From assembly GCA_002707325.1 (NCBI GenBank), contig PAMO01000018.1, forward strand, positions 1 through 41,116: a stretch of 41,116 nt of DNA, given 5' to 3'. The notes below the pieces were generated by a model. The model saw only the letters and a program-made list of their open reading frames with translations, ran no database searches and was not told the DNA's origin. The stretch is from Gammaproteobacteria bacterium (lineage in GTDB: Bacteria; Pseudomonadota; Gammaproteobacteria; Pseudomonadales; Azotimanducaceae). The position numbers were made by a program, and so were the translations under genes. This document shows positions 1 to 10,367 of the stretch, one piece after another. The number at the start of each line of letters is the position of its first letter. Within the stretch, counting starts at the first letter, position 1.

Positions 1-59
1 ACGGGGATACCCCCACTAGCACCTGAAGCTAGCGTGTCTACCAATTTCACCACCTCGGC
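1..59 (-). tRNA. tRNA-Leu (anticodon CAG), truncated by the window start (3' part missing)
   Basis: Reverse complement reads GCCGAGGTGGTGAAATTGGTAGACACGCTAGCTTCAGGTGCTAG...; anticodon stem CTAGC/GCTAG with loop TTCAGGT, so anticodon CAG; typical Leu D-arm. Confidence 0.93.
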
Positions 60-111
60 TAGAAATGGCCGGTCGCGAAATTTACTTAAGAGCCCAGGTT
101 GTTGTCAAACA

Positions 112-2364
112 ATGTCTTCGATTAACAAAAGAATTAATTACGGATCAAACAGAGAAAAGATCGGAACAACAGAGGACTTGCTTCAAGCTTTGAGCCAATC
201 TCAAGTGCCAATGAGTTGGCGGGATTTATCAGTTGGGCTAAGTAGCAATGAGAGAAAGGCCCTTAGAAACCTTTTACATTCAGTGGAAAAAGAAGGCCAA
301 GTTTTGCGAGATGATCGGGGGCATTATCATCTAGATAAACAGATTGAAACAGAGGTGGGTCTAATAGAGCGGAAGGGGAAAGAACTTTATATCAATGGGT
401 TGCTCATAGAACGAATAACTAAGGGACAAAAAGTGTTAGCTCGAGAAGGTGATAGAGCTGAAGTGCAACGTATTAGTGGTGCAGAAGGAGAAAGCGCCCG
501 TCTTGTTAAAGTCGTTGAATATAGTAAGGACCCTATTGTTGGAGAGTATAGGGAGCATGCTCGTCATCCATATGTTGAATCACTCAGTCCTCACTATAAA
601 GGGCGTATTTCTTTGACCAAAGCCTCTAAGAAACTTAAACATGGAGACACGGTTGAAATACTTATAACTAGCCAAAATACTCGGGGGTATATTGGAGAGC
701 TAAATAACGTTATATCCAGCGGTCGGGGTGCAAAACACGCGGCTGAATCTCTCATTACTAGCTTTGGGATACCGGTTGAATGGCCTAAGACTGTGCTGGA
801 TGAGATTAGCGAGATATCGGACGTCAGTGATCTTGAATCGGCAAAATCCTCTCGACGCGATCTTACTTCTTTATCTTTTATTACAGTTGACGGGAAGGAT
901 GCGAAGGATTTTGACGATGCTTTATACGCGGAAAGTCTAACGGATGGTTGGCGCTTACTTGTTGCGATCGCTGACGTTGCGCATTTTGTTAAAGCAGACT
1001 CAGAGCTTGATAAAGAGGCATTGAAAAGAGGGAACTCCGTTTATCTGCCAGACCGCGTTATTCCAATGCTACCCCAACTGTTGTCTACCGATCTATGTTC
1101 TCTTCGACCAAAGGAAGAAAGGTATTCGCTTGTCTGTGATATTGAAGTATCACGTTCAGGGGAGATGAAAGGCTTTGAGTTTTTTGAGGCGAAAATACAG
1201 TCTGCTCAGCGGCTAACGTATGAGCAATTGGAAGTATATCTTGAGGAAAATACTACCGAAGAATTTGTTGCCGATATTCTGCCATCCATTGGGGCGATGA
1301 AAGATCTTCTGTCTAGCTTGTTGTTAGAGCGGGAGCGAAGGGGAGCGCTAGATTTTGAACCCCATGAAGCATCACTAGAGCTAGCAGGGGATAACCTTAC
1401 TGCACTTCATCCGATTAAACGACTTAATTCCCACCGTTTGGTTGAAGAGGCTATGATACTGGCTAATGTTTGTGCAGCGAATTATTTAAAAGAACTTGGA
1501 ACAATATACCGAGTCCATGAAACGCCTAATCTAGAAAAAATTAATGACTTAAATCAATTTTTTTCGGCCAATGGGATAACGCTCGAGGAGCCCTTTTCTG
1601 CTGCCGCTATTAATCAAGGATTGGGTAGTCTGGAAGACAGGCCCGATAAATGGCTATTTGAATTGCTAGTTTTGCGGGCTATGCCACAAGCATTGTATAG
1701 AGCTGATGCTCACAGCCACTTCGGCTTAGCTTTAGAGAGATATTGCCATTTCACGTCCCCTATAAGGCGTTATGCAGACTTAGTTGTACACCGAGCGATT
1801 AAGGCTAAATTAAATGGCGATGACTATGCAATCTCTGGTGAGCAATTGGCGGCAATTGGCGAGCAAATCTCTTATACAGAACGAAGGGCTGAAGACCTCA
1901 GTTACCGAGTAAATAGCTGGTTGAAGTGTGAATATATATCAACACGTATTGGTGACGAATTTGAAGGCGTGGTGATGGGGGTGACAGATTTTGGATTATT
2001 TATTGAATTGAATGGATATTATGTTCAAGGTTTGCTGCATGTTTCAGAGCTTGGCGAGGAATTTTTCCATTTCCAGGATTCACCAATGTCTCTGGTAGCA
2101 GAGGGTTCTGGTCGTCGATTTGGTATCGGTGATGTTTTATCTGTGCAGTTAATGGATGTGGAACCCGCTCTAGGTCGTCTGGATCTAGCGTTAGGAAGTT
2201 CATATAAAGGCAACCGGAAAGTCGCTACAAATAAATCTGGTGGCCCGCAGGCGGGAGATAGGCCGAGGCGTCGAAGGCGTGGCGGACGAGGACGGGGACG
2301 GGGTCGCGGGAAGCCCAAACAAAATTCAGAATCCGGCAGTAATAGCTCTAGCGCCAAGAAATGA
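112..2364 (+). CDS. rnr: Ribonuclease R (RNB domain, S1 domain, basic RG-rich C-tail)
   Basis: ORF 34..2364; the first in-frame start outside the tRNA is ATG 112. Contains DGKDAKDFDDAL...DVAHFV RNB motif, S1 domain (FEGVVMGVTDFGLFIEL), C-terminal RRRRRGGRGRGRGRGK. Confidence 0.95.
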   Translation: MSSINKRINYGSNREKIGTTEDLLQALSQSQVPMSWRDLSVGLSSNERKALRNLLHSVEKEGQVLRDDRGHYHLDKQIETEVGLIERKGKELYINGLLIERITKGQKVLAREGDRAEVQRISGAEGESARLVKVVEYSKDPIVGEYREHARHPYVESLSPHYKGRISLTKASKKLKHGDTVEILITSQNTRGYIGELNNVISSGRGAKHAAESLITSFGIPVEWPKTVLDEISEISDVSDLESAKSSRRDLTSLSFITVDGKDAKDFDDALYAESLTDGWRLLVAIADVAHFVKADSELDKEALKRGNSVYLPDRVIPMLPQLLSTDLCSLRPKEERYSLVCDIEVSRSGEMKGFEFFEAKIQSAQRLTYEQLEVYLEENTTEEFVADILPSIGAMKDLLSSLLLERERRGALDFEPHEASLELAGDNLTALHPIKRLNSHRLVEEAMILANVCAANYLKELGTIYRVHETPNLEKINDLNQFFSANGITLEEPFSAAAINQGLGSLEDRPDKWLFELLVLRAMPQALYRADAHSHFGLALERYCHFTSPIRRYADLVVHRAIKAKLNGDDYAISGEQLAAIGEQISYTERRAEDLSYRVNSWLKCEYISTRIGDEFEGVVMGVTDFGLFIELNGYYVQGLLHVSELGEEFFHFQDSPMSLVAEGSGRRFGIGDVLSVQLMDVEPALGRLDLALGSSYKGNRKVATNKSGGPQAGDRPRRRRRGGRGRGRGRGKPKQNSESGSNSSSAKK

Positions 2365-3110
2365 AGCCATTAGAAGACATGGTTTATGGCTTCCATGCTA
2401 TTGAAAGTATATTAATAGCAGACCCCACTAGGATTGATATTTTATACATACAGCATGGGAAACTTGATTCGCGGATAGATAAAATCAGGTCTTTATCATC
2501 AAAAGCGAGCATTAGAATCGATCTTGTTGGCAAGGTTAGACTTGATCAGATGGTTGATGGGCCTCATCAGGGAGTGGTAGCACGTTGCCGCAACTTGAGC
2601 TTATTTAATGAGGATGAATTTGAGTCGAAATTTAGTGAATTTGATCAACCAAAATTTTTCCTTTTAATTGATGGAATTACAGATCCTAGGAATTTAGGCG
2701 CCTGTTTGCGTAGCGCTGCTGCTGCGGGAGTTCAGGTAGTATTCCTGCCAAAAAGGAGGAGCGCTCCCGTTAATGCTCTCGCATTAAAGACAGCGGCCGG
2801 CGGAGCTGAACATTTAATGTTAGTCGAAGTTACTAACGTAGCTCGTCGACTGAAATGGTTGCGTGATCAGGGGGTATGGGTCATCGGTGGTTGCGATTCT
2901 AGTGAAAAGCATTGGGTTGAATCTGACTATTCTGGGGATCTGTTATTGGCGGTTGGAAGCGAAGAGAAAGGATTGCGCAGGCTTACTAGAGAATCTTGTG
3001 ATGAGTTGGTTGCGATACCTATGCAGGGTTTGATTACTAGTTTGAACGTATCGGTTGCTACCGGAGTGCTGTTGTTTGAAGCAGTAAGACAAAGAACCTT
3101 GCATAGTTGA
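2361..3110 (+). CDS. rlmB: 23S rRNA (guanosine-2'-O-)-methyltransferase RlmB, SpoU family
   Basis: DGITDPRNLGACLRSAAAAGV, GSEEKGLRRL and SLNVSVATGVLLFEA SpoU motifs; ATGA overlap with the rnr stop; rnr-rlmB synteny. Confidence 0.95.
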   Translation: MKPLEDMVYGFHAIESILIADPTRIDILYIQHGKLDSRIDKIRSLSSKASIRIDLVGKVRLDQMVDGPHQGVVARCRNLSLFNEDEFESKFSEFDQPKFFLLIDGITDPRNLGACLRSAAAAGVQVVFLPKRRSAPVNALALKTAAGGAEHLMLVEVTNVARRLKWLRDQGVWVIGGCDSSEKHWVESDYSGDLLLAVGSEEKGLRRLTRESCDELVAIPMQGLITSLNVSVATGVLLFEAVRQRTLHS

Positions 3111-3280
3111 AATTTATTTTATCGCCGTCGTGCTTGCAAGATGGCTTCCCCCTCCCTAAAATCCGCGTCCCATTGCAAAAGATAGTGGGTCGGTACAAAA
3201 AAATTGTGTGCCGAATGATTACAACATCCTTGCCTCACTCCATATTGGGGGGGGCGGTCACACCATAAGGAGAGAATATA

Positions 3281-3805
3281 ATGCGACACTACGAGATAGT
3301 TTTTCTCGTTCATCCGGACCAGAGTGATCAGGTTCCAGGGATGGTAGAGAGATATACCAGTTTGATAAAACGTGGAGAAGGCTTGGTTCATCGCAATGAG
3401 GATTGGGGCCGTCGACAACTAGCATTCCCAATTGCAAAAATTCATAAAGCCCATTATGTAATGTTAAATATTGAGGTAAATACGGAAACTTTGGAGGAGT
3501 TGGAAAGTTCCTTTCGTTTTAATGACGCTGTTATTAGACACATGGTAATAGGCCGAAAGTCAGCTATAACTGGCGATTCCAAGATGTTCCAAGAGAAGCT
3601 GGCGGAACAAGAAAAGGAGCGAGAGCGGGAGCATCAAGATAAAAATGACCAGCATAGCAGTTCGCCTGAAGATGATGTAACAGATGCAGAGGACTCTGCC
3701 GCAGAGAGTGAGGATGATGCTGAAATAGGGTCGGAAGATGTGGACGAGCTTTCTGATGGTAATACGGAGTCAGATATTGCTGATTCGCAGGAGGAATTAT
3801 CGTGA
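3281..3805 (+). CDS. rpsF: 30S ribosomal protein S6 with a long acidic C-terminal extension
   Basis: [18 protein letters not shown]...[23 protein letters not shown]...[11 protein letters not shown]; followed by rpsR and rplI. Confidence 0.95.
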   Translation: MRHYEIVFLVHPDQSDQVPGMVERYTSLIKRGEGLVHRNEDWGRRQLAFPIAKIHKAHYVMLNIEVNTETLEELESSFRFNDAVIRHMVIGRKSAITGDSKMFQEKLAEQEKEREREHQDKNDQHSSSPEDDVTDAEDSAAESEDDAEIGSEDVDELSDGNTESDIADSQEELS

Positions 3806-4026
3806 ATAATAGAAGGTTTGGTCGGAAAAAAGTTGCCAGGTTGAACAATGATAATGTAATAGATTACAAAGATTTGGATACGTTGAAACAATATATTGGA
3901 GAGACTGGAAAAATCATGCCCAGTCGCATTGCAGGCACGACTGCTAAGCAACAGAGATTATTATCTAAAGAAATCAAGAGGGCTCGTTACTTAGCTTTAT
4001 TGCCTTATACTGATCAGCATAAATGA
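3802..4026 (+). CDS. rpsR: 30S ribosomal protein S18 (GTG start overlapping the rpsF stop)
   Basis: [50 protein letters not shown]. Confidence 0.95.
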   Translation: MNNRRFGRKKVARLNNDNVIDYKDLDTLKQYIGETGKIMPSRIAGTTAKQQRLLSKEIKRARYLALLPYTDQHK

Positions 4027-4036
4027 GGACTACCTA

Positions 4037-4483
4037 ATGCAAATAATATTGCTTGAGAAGATCGGAAATCTTGGTGACCTTGGAGATGAAATAAGTGTCA
4101 AGCCTGGTTTTGCACGGAACTTCCTTCTACCAAAAGGGAAGGCGGTTAGAGCGACGGAAACCAATAGACAAGACTTTGAGGCAAGAAGAAACGAGTTAGA
4201 AGTTGTTGCTAATGAGAAATTGGGAGAAGCGAAAGGTAGGGCTGAAGCGCTGGAAGGTTCGGAAATAACTATAACTGTTAAATCCGGGGAAGAGGGTAAG
4301 TTATATGGTTCCGTCGGCACTCAAGACATTGTCGATGCCTTAGGCAATTCTGGATTTGAGATCGAGAAGAAAGAGGTTCGTATGCCTGATGGACCTATTC
4401 GTTCAATTGGAGAATACGAATTGGATATTCAACTCCATTCAGATATTTCGGTACCAGTGAGAATTCTGGTGGAGTCAGAGTAA
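4037..4483 (+). CDS. rplI: 50S ribosomal protein L9
   Basis: MQIILLEKIGNLGDLGDEISVKPGFARNFLLPKGKAVRAT. Confidence 0.96.
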   Translation: MQIILLEKIGNLGDLGDEISVKPGFARNFLLPKGKAVRATETNRQDFEARRNELEVVANEKLGEAKGRAEALEGSEITITVKSGEEGKLYGSVGTQDIVDALGNSGFEIEKKEVRMPDGPIRSIGEYELDIQLHSDISVPVRILVESE

Positions 4484-4562
4484 AATTTTAAATTTTTACT
4501 TGCGTTAAGACACCGAACGTTCCAGGCTCAACATTCTTAGAGCATGGATACAGAAGAAGGCG

Positions 4563-5981
4563 ATGTCTGAAATCGCATCAGGGACAGACAGAAACGATTC
4601 GGCAAGACATATGGATAATTCAGTAAAAGAGCTGAAGGTGCCACCGCATTCAATAGATGCGGAACAGTCTGTTTTAGGTGGACTGCTGCTGGATGGAGAG
4701 GCTTGGTTCAAAGTATCTGAACTTTTAATTTCTGAGGACTTTTATCGCGCTCAACATCAGGTCATTTATAAGGTAATGATGGAGCTATCCGCGGATAATA
4801 ATCCTATGGATGGCGTAACAGTTGCTGATCGGTTGCAGTCTAAGGGACTGCTCGAAAAAGCGGGAGGAGTTTCGTATATAGGTGAATTGGCGGAAAGCAC
4901 GCCAGGTGTGACTAATGTAGTTGCTTACGCCAAAATTGTTCATGAGCATGCCACAATGAGGAGGATTATTTCCGCAGCCAATCATATTGCTGAGTCAGCC
5001 TTCAATCCAGAAGGTCGTTTGAGCGATGAACTACTGAATATTGCGGAGCAAGAAGTTTTCCAGATTTCCGAATCTCGTTTGCGTGACGGTGGCCCAGAAG
5101 GGGTTGTTCCTTTGCTTGAAAGAGCAGTGGAAAGAGTCGAGCATTTATATACAGCAGGTAGTTCTATAACTGGTTTGTCCACCGGTTTCGATGATTTAGA
5201 CAAGAAGACGGCTGGATTGCAGAACTCAGACTTAATTATCGTAGCGGCCCGACCTTCTGTTGGTAAAACAGCTTTGGCGGTCAATATTGCTGAACACGCC
5301 GCAATGGTTGGTGATAATGCGGTATTAGTTTTTAGTATGGAAATGCCGTCCGAGCAGATCGTTATGCGCATGTTGTCATCTTTAGGCCGTATTGATCAAA
5401 CGCGAATGCGAACCGGGGCTATGCAAGAGGATGATTGGCCAAGGTTCACTGCTGCGGTTAGCCAGTTAAAGGATAAGAAACTCTATATTGATGACACGCC
5501 GGCCTTATCACCCAATGATATTCGTACCCGTGCTAGACGGGTAGCCCGGGAAAGCGGAGGTCTAGGGCTAATAGTAGTAGATTATATCCAATTAATGAGA
5601 GGCAGCGGGCCATTTGAAAATCGTACAAATGAGATTTCTGAGATTTCACGCTCGTTAAAGGCTATTGCTAAGGAACTGAGGGTGCCTTTAGTAGCGCTAT
5701 CTCAGTTAAATCGGGGCGTAGAAAATCGTACAGATAAGCGACCATTGATGGCAGACCTTAGGGAATCTGGTGCTATTGAGCAGGATGCAGACGTGATTCT
5801 TTTTATCTATCGGGATGAGCTTTATAACCCCGATTCATCGGATCAGGGAATAGCTGAGATTATAATTGGGAAGCAAAGGAATGGACCGATAGGTACCACG
5901 AAACTTTCCTATATTGGCAACCTGACAAAGTTTGAAAACCTCGCGCCCGGCAGGTATGAAGACTTCGATCAGTTCAGTTAG
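4563..5981 (+). CDS. dnaB: Replicative DNA helicase DnaB (no intein)
   Basis: PPHSIDAEQSVLGGLLLD; Walker A ARPSVGKTALAVNIAE; VVDYIQLM; LSQLNRGVENR; ESGAIEQDADVI. Confidence 0.97.
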   Translation: MSEIASGTDRNDSARHMDNSVKELKVPPHSIDAEQSVLGGLLLDGEAWFKVSELLISEDFYRAQHQVIYKVMMELSADNNPMDGVTVADRLQSKGLLEKAGGVSYIGELAESTPGVTNVVAYAKIVHEHATMRRIISAANHIAESAFNPEGRLSDELLNIAEQEVFQISESRLRDGGPEGVVPLLERAVERVEHLYTAGSSITGLSTGFDDLDKKTAGLQNSDLIIVAARPSVGKTALAVNIAEHAAMVGDNAVLVFSMEMPSEQIVMRMLSSLGRIDQTRMRTGAMQEDDWPRFTAAVSQLKDKKLYIDDTPALSPNDIRTRARRVARESGGLGLIVVDYIQLMRGSGPFENRTNEISEISRSLKAIAKELRVPLVALSQLNRGVENRTDKRPLMADLRESGAIEQDADVILFIYRDELYNPDSSDQGIAEIIIGKQRNGPIGTTKLSYIGNLTKFENLAPGRYEDFDQFS

Positions 5982-7358
5982 GTGGCGAAGAAAAAGAATA
6001 AATTTGCTTATGTATGTAGTGATTGCGGAGCTGAACACTCGCAATGGCAGGGACAATGCATATCTTGTGAAGAGTGGAATACTCTATCCCGCATATCTAT
6101 AGGTCCCACAGATCCCGCAGTCTCAAATTTTCAAGGGTTCACGGGAGCGGAGAAAGAGACTCAATGGTTAGCAGAAGTTGGCAGGGAGCCTTCACCTCGT
6201 CTTAGGTCAGGCTTTAGTGAGTTCGATCGAGTTTTGGGTGGTGGATTTGTTCCTGGTTCTGTAGTGCTCATGGGTGGGGAGCCGGGAGCTGGAAAGAGCA
6301 CTTTATTACTGCAGGTTGTCAGTGAGATTGCTAAAAAACATGGGGTGTTATATGTGACCGGCGAAGAATCCCTTAGTCAGCTTGCCATGCGTGCGGAACG
6401 TCTTAAGTTAAACGTTGACCAAGTTCGCGTAGCAGCTGATACCCAAGCTGAGTCGGTAGCAGCGCTAATAGCGGAGCACAATCCGGCGATTGTGATTTTG
6501 GACTCTATTCAGGTCATGCAAATGGGTACTGTAGAAGCAACAGCTGGCAGCGTTACCCAGGTTAGGGAAACCGCGGCATTTTTCACGCGTATCGCTAAAC
6601 AGAGTGGCATTGTTATTGTACTAGTGGGGCATGTAACAAAAGAAGGCAATTTGGCTGGCCCGAAGGTGCTTGAACACATGATTGATTGCTTCGTTATGTT
6701 GGATAGCCCCAGCGAAAGTAGATACCGCACGTTACGTGGGCAAAAAAATCGCTTTGGGGCTGTGAACGAATTGGGAGTTTTCGCCATGACCCAGCAGGGA
6801 ATGAAAGAGGTGAGTAATCCTTCAGCAATTTTCCTTCAAAGAGGTGAGATTCATTCGCCTGGCAGCATAGTTACAGTAACCTGGGAGGGGACGAGGCCAC
6901 TTCTTGTAGAAATTCAGGCGCTTGTGGATGCGATTGGGGGAGGGGGATATTCAAAAAGAACTGCTCTGGGTTTAGATCATCAACGATTAGCAATGCACCT
7001 AGCAGTACTAAACCGACATTGTGGAATTACCCTATCCGATCAGGATGTATTTGCTAACGTCGTTGGGGGGGTAAAAATTACTGAAACCGCTGCTGATTTA
7101 TCGGTTTTACTTGCCATCATTTCGTCCTATCGCAATAAGGCCTTACCTCAAAACCTAATAGTTTTTGGTGAGTTGGGTTTGACAGGTGAGGTGCGTGCCG
7201 TTGCAAATGGTCAGCAAAGAATTATGGAGGCACGAAAGCATGGTTTTAAGAAAGCCATTATACCATTTGCGAACGGGCCAAAAGAACCAATTAAGGGTAT
7301 GGAAGTGCATGGGATCAAAAGTTTAGCATCTGCTCTTCAATCTGCCGGTCTACTATAG
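5982..7358 (+). CDS. radA: DNA repair protein RadA/Sms (GTG start)
   Basis: Zinc finger CSDCGAEHSQWQGQCISCEEWNT; Walker A GGEPGAGKSTLL; KNRFG motif; Lon-like C-terminal domain. Confidence 0.96.
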   Translation: MAKKKNKFAYVCSDCGAEHSQWQGQCISCEEWNTLSRISIGPTDPAVSNFQGFTGAEKETQWLAEVGREPSPRLRSGFSEFDRVLGGGFVPGSVVLMGGEPGAGKSTLLLQVVSEIAKKHGVLYVTGEESLSQLAMRAERLKLNVDQVRVAADTQAESVAALIAEHNPAIVILDSIQVMQMGTVEATAGSVTQVRETAAFFTRIAKQSGIVIVLVGHVTKEGNLAGPKVLEHMIDCFVMLDSPSESRYRTLRGQKNRFGAVNELGVFAMTQQGMKEVSNPSAIFLQRGEIHSPGSIVTVTWEGTRPLLVEIQALVDAIGGGGYSKRTALGLDHQRLAMHLAVLNRHCGITLSDQDVFANVVGGVKITETAADLSVLLAIISSYRNKALPQNLIVFGELGLTGEVRAVANGQQRIMEARKHGFKKAIIPFANGPKEPIKGMEVHGIKSLASALQSAGLL

Positions 7359-7486
7359 CGAGCAGATTTTAGCGGGAAGAAGAAAGCGATCTATAAGTTT
7401 TCTCAAGTTAACTATGAACTTTTTGTATTCGGTGATCGTTTCAGGTTAGGTTAAACTATGATTAATTAATCGTATAGATAGTAAAA

Positions 7487-8752
7487 ATGTTTTTATCAGA
7501 TAATCGGATTATTGATTTTGACCAAGAACTGGCAGCCGCTTTAAATCAGGAAGGCCAACGACAAGAGGAACATATAGAGCTCATTGCTTCAGAAAACTAT
7601 GCGAGCCCAATGGTTATGGAGGCGCAGGGCGGATTATTGACTAACAAATATGCAGAAGGATATTCCGGTAAGCGTTACTACGGCGGTTGCGAGTATGTTG
7701 ATATTGTTGAGAATTTGGCTATAGAAAGAGCGAAAGATCTATTTGGATCGCACTATGCTAACGTGCAGCCTCACTCTGGTTCGCAGGCAAATGCCGCAGT
7801 TTATCTAGCGTTGTTAGATCCTGGTGATACTATATTAGGAATGAGTTTGGATGCGGGCGGACATTTAACTCACGGTGCGGGGCCGAATTTTTCGGGTAAA
7901 ACCTATAAAGCAGTGCAATATGGTCTTAAGGATGAAACTGGTGAGGTTGATTATGATCAGATTGAACGGCTCGCAGAGCAATATAGGCCGAAGCTCATTA
8001 TTGGGGGTTTCTCAGCATATTCGCGCAGGATGGATTGGGACCGCTTTCGTTCTATAGCGGATGGGATTGGTGCTTATCTGATGGTAGATATGGCCCATGT
8101 TGCGGGACTCGTTGCGGCAGGCCTATATCCAAGTCCTGTGGGTATAGCGGATGTAACCACATCGACGACTCATAAAACGTTGAGAGGGCCAAGGGGAGGT
8201 ATTATTTTGGCTCGAGAAAACCCTGAAATAGAGAAAAAATTGAATTCAGCACTCTTTCCGGGATCCCAAGGTGGTCCCCTTATGCATGTCATAGATGCCA
8301 AGGCCGTATGCTTTAAGGAAGCCTCGACCGAATCCTTTAGGCAGTATCAAGAGCAGGTAATTTTGAACGCACAAAGTATGGCAAGTGCATTTGAGAAGAG
8401 GGGCTATAGGATAGTTTCTGGAGGTACAGATAATCATCTCTTTCTATTAGATTTGATTCCGCAAAACATAACGGGAAAGGCGGCGGATGAAGCATTGGGG
8501 AGGGCTAATATAACAGTTAACAAAAATGCGGTCCCTGGTGATCCTAGATCGCCATTCGTTACTTCTGGCCTGAGAATAGGAACGCCAGCAGTTACCACGC
8601 GGGGTTTCAAAGAATCTGAGTGTGATGAGCTAACAAAATGGATTTGCGATGTTCTGGATAATCTCGAAAACCAGGAAACGATAGATGCTGTGCGTGAAAG
8701 GGTTCTGGGATTGTGTAGGAAATTCCCAGTTTACAAAGCCGCTATAGCGTAG
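7487..8752 (+). CDS. glyA: Serine hydroxymethyltransferase
   Basis: [23 protein letters not shown]...[37 protein letters not shown]-lysine motif. Confidence 0.97.
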   Translation: MFLSDNRIIDFDQELAAALNQEGQRQEEHIELIASENYASPMVMEAQGGLLTNKYAEGYSGKRYYGGCEYVDIVENLAIERAKDLFGSHYANVQPHSGSQANAAVYLALLDPGDTILGMSLDAGGHLTHGAGPNFSGKTYKAVQYGLKDETGEVDYDQIERLAEQYRPKLIIGGFSAYSRRMDWDRFRSIADGIGAYLMVDMAHVAGLVAAGLYPSPVGIADVTTSTTHKTLRGPRGGIILARENPEIEKKLNSALFPGSQGGPLMHVIDAKAVCFKEASTESFRQYQEQVILNAQSMASAFEKRGYRIVSGGTDNHLFLLDLIPQNITGKAADEALGRANITVNKNAVPGDPRSPFVTSGLRIGTPAVTTRGFKESECDELTKWICDVLDNLENQETIDAVRERVLGLCRKFPVYKAAIA

Positions 8753-8762
8753 GAAGCTGCTT

Positions 8763-9221
8763 ATGCATTGCCCCTTTTGTGAAGCTGATGATACAAAAGT
8801 TATTGATTCCAGATTAGTAGCTGATGGCGATTCAGTTCGGCGGCGGCGGGAATGTCAGACTTGTGGTGACAGGTTTACTACTTTTGAGACAGCTGAATTA
8901 GTCATGCCAAGAGTGGTGAAAGGGGATGGGTCTCGTGAGCCTTTTAATGAAGAAAAACTTAGATCAGGTATGCAAAAGGCTTTGGAGAAAAGGCCTGTTA
9001 GCATTGAATCTATTGATAATGCGCTCAGTAGGATTTCTCATCGACTGAGAGCAACTGGGGAGAGAGAACTACCGTCACGTCTTGTAGGAGAAGAGGTAAT
9101 GACAGAATTACGAAATCTAGATGGCATAGCTTATGTTCGGTTTGCTTCTGTTTATCGGGATTTCCAAGACGTAAAAGAGTTCCAAACCGAGATACAGAAA
9201 CTCAACAAAGAACTTGATTAG
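8763..9221 (+). CDS. nrdR: Transcriptional regulator NrdR (ATP-cone)
   Basis: [42 protein letters not shown]; about 150 aa. Confidence 0.97.
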   Translation: MHCPFCEADDTKVIDSRLVADGDSVRRRRECQTCGDRFTTFETAELVMPRVVKGDGSREPFNEEKLRSGMQKALEKRPVSIESIDNALSRISHRLRATGERELPSRLVGEEVMTELRNLDGIAYVRFASVYRDFQDVKEFQTEIQKLNKELD

Positions 9222-9252
9222 AGGAATATAGCCTCATAACGAGTGTATCAAA

Positions 9253-10359
9253 ATGACTAGGCAGACCGATCTATTATATTTACGATCAGCGCTTGACTTG
9301 GCTGAGCGTGGTAGATTTTCCTCGACACCTAATCCGCGTGTTGGTTGTTTAATTGTTAAAGAAGGGGTTGTGATTGGTCGAGGCTCTCATTTTTGGGCCG
9401 GCGAAAACCATGCTGAAATAAATGCCTTGCAGGAGGCGGATTTATCGGCATATGGAGCAACTGCTTATATAACTTTAGAGCCATGTTCCTTTCATGGTAG
9501 GACGCCCCCGTGTACGGACGCTTTGATCAAAGCTGGCATCAAACGAGTAGTCATCGGAATGATTGACCCTCATCCAGACGTTTCTGGGAAGGGTATCGGA
9601 AAGTTACGCTCTGCTGGCATAGAGGTAGATCTGCTGGAATTACCTGAGGTGGCAGAGCTTAATGCGGGTTATGTTAGTCGGATTACTCTTGGTAAGCCCA
9701 GGGTATGTTTAAAAGTAGCAATTTCTCTAGACGGACGCACTGCTATGGCCTCTGGGGAAAGCAAATGGATTACTGGTGATGACGCGCGACTTGATGTGCA
9801 GGAACTTCGCGCTAGTAGTTGCGCCATTATTACGGGTTCTGGAACTATTTTGCACGATGACCCTCGGCTTACTGTCCGGGAGGATTGTTTCCAAATAGGA
9901 GGCCGAATAAGGCAACCTTTGAGAGTAGTCTTAGATTCAAATCTACAAGTTTCGGGTAAGCACAAAGTCTTTGAAAATCCTAGTGAAGCTTTAATTGTTC
10001 ACTGTGGCAAAGCGGAGGAGCAAGTGGACGCGGTTGAGCATCAATGTTTAACCGACGTAGGTTTAACAGGGGGAACTGATGAATCTCAAGTAGATTTGAT
10101 TTCGCTTCTTAAAATGCTTGGTGATCGAGGGTGTAATAATGTTCTTGTGGAAGCTGGCTCGCAGCTTCTTGGGGCTTTTATCGAGGGCGAATTGTGGGAT
10201 GAGCTTATTTTGTATATAGCACCTAAAATTCTAGGAAATGATGCCCGTTCCCTTGCAAATTTGTCTGTTGTTAGTATGGCGGATGCCATTAACGGTAATA
10301 TCATTGACCACACATCGCTCGGTCCTGATATACGCATTCGTGTTGAGCGTAGAGTTTAG
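9253..10359 (+). CDS. ribD: Bifunctional riboflavin deaminase/reductase RibD
   Basis: Deaminase motif GENHAEINAL...TLEPCSFHGRTPPCTDALI; reductase domain ISLDGRTAMASGESKWITG. Confidence 0.95.
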   Translation: MTRQTDLLYLRSALDLAERGRFSSTPNPRVGCLIVKEGVVIGRGSHFWAGENHAEINALQEADLSAYGATAYITLEPCSFHGRTPPCTDALIKAGIKRVVIGMIDPHPDVSGKGIGKLRSAGIEVDLLELPEVAELNAGYVSRITLGKPRVCLKVAISLDGRTAMASGESKWITGDDARLDVQELRASSCAIITGSGTILHDDPRLTVREDCFQIGGRIRQPLRVVLDSNLQVSGKHKVFENPSEALIVHCGKAEEQVDAVEHQCLTDVGLTGGTDESQVDLISLLKMLGDRGCNNVLVEAGSQLLGAFIEGELWDELILYIAPKILGNDARSLANLSVVSMADAINGNIIDHTSLGPDIRIRVERRV

Positions 10360-10367
10360 AGACGCCA

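Noticed and set aside
34-111. N-terminal extension of the rnr ORF (MSTNFTTSARNG...)
   Set aside because: It is the antisense reading of tRNA-Leu. The same MSTNFTTSA peptide appears opposite the second tRNA-Leu (ORF 39187..39405 -), so it is a tRNA artefact.
2025-2357. Minus-strand ORF with PRPRPRPPRLRR
   Set aside because: Antisense of the RNase R RG-rich tail; the repetitive peptide is a by-product of the CGNGGN repeat.
4479-4500. AT-rich near-palindrome AGTAAAATTTTAAATTTTTACT at the rplI stop
   Set aside because: Weak AT-only pairing; could be a minor transcript-end structure but not supported beyond composition.
5524-5542. TACCCGT-GCTAG-ACGGGTA hairpin within dnaB
   Set aside because: Short 7-bp coding stem without U-tract or regulatory context; expected by chance in 41 kb.
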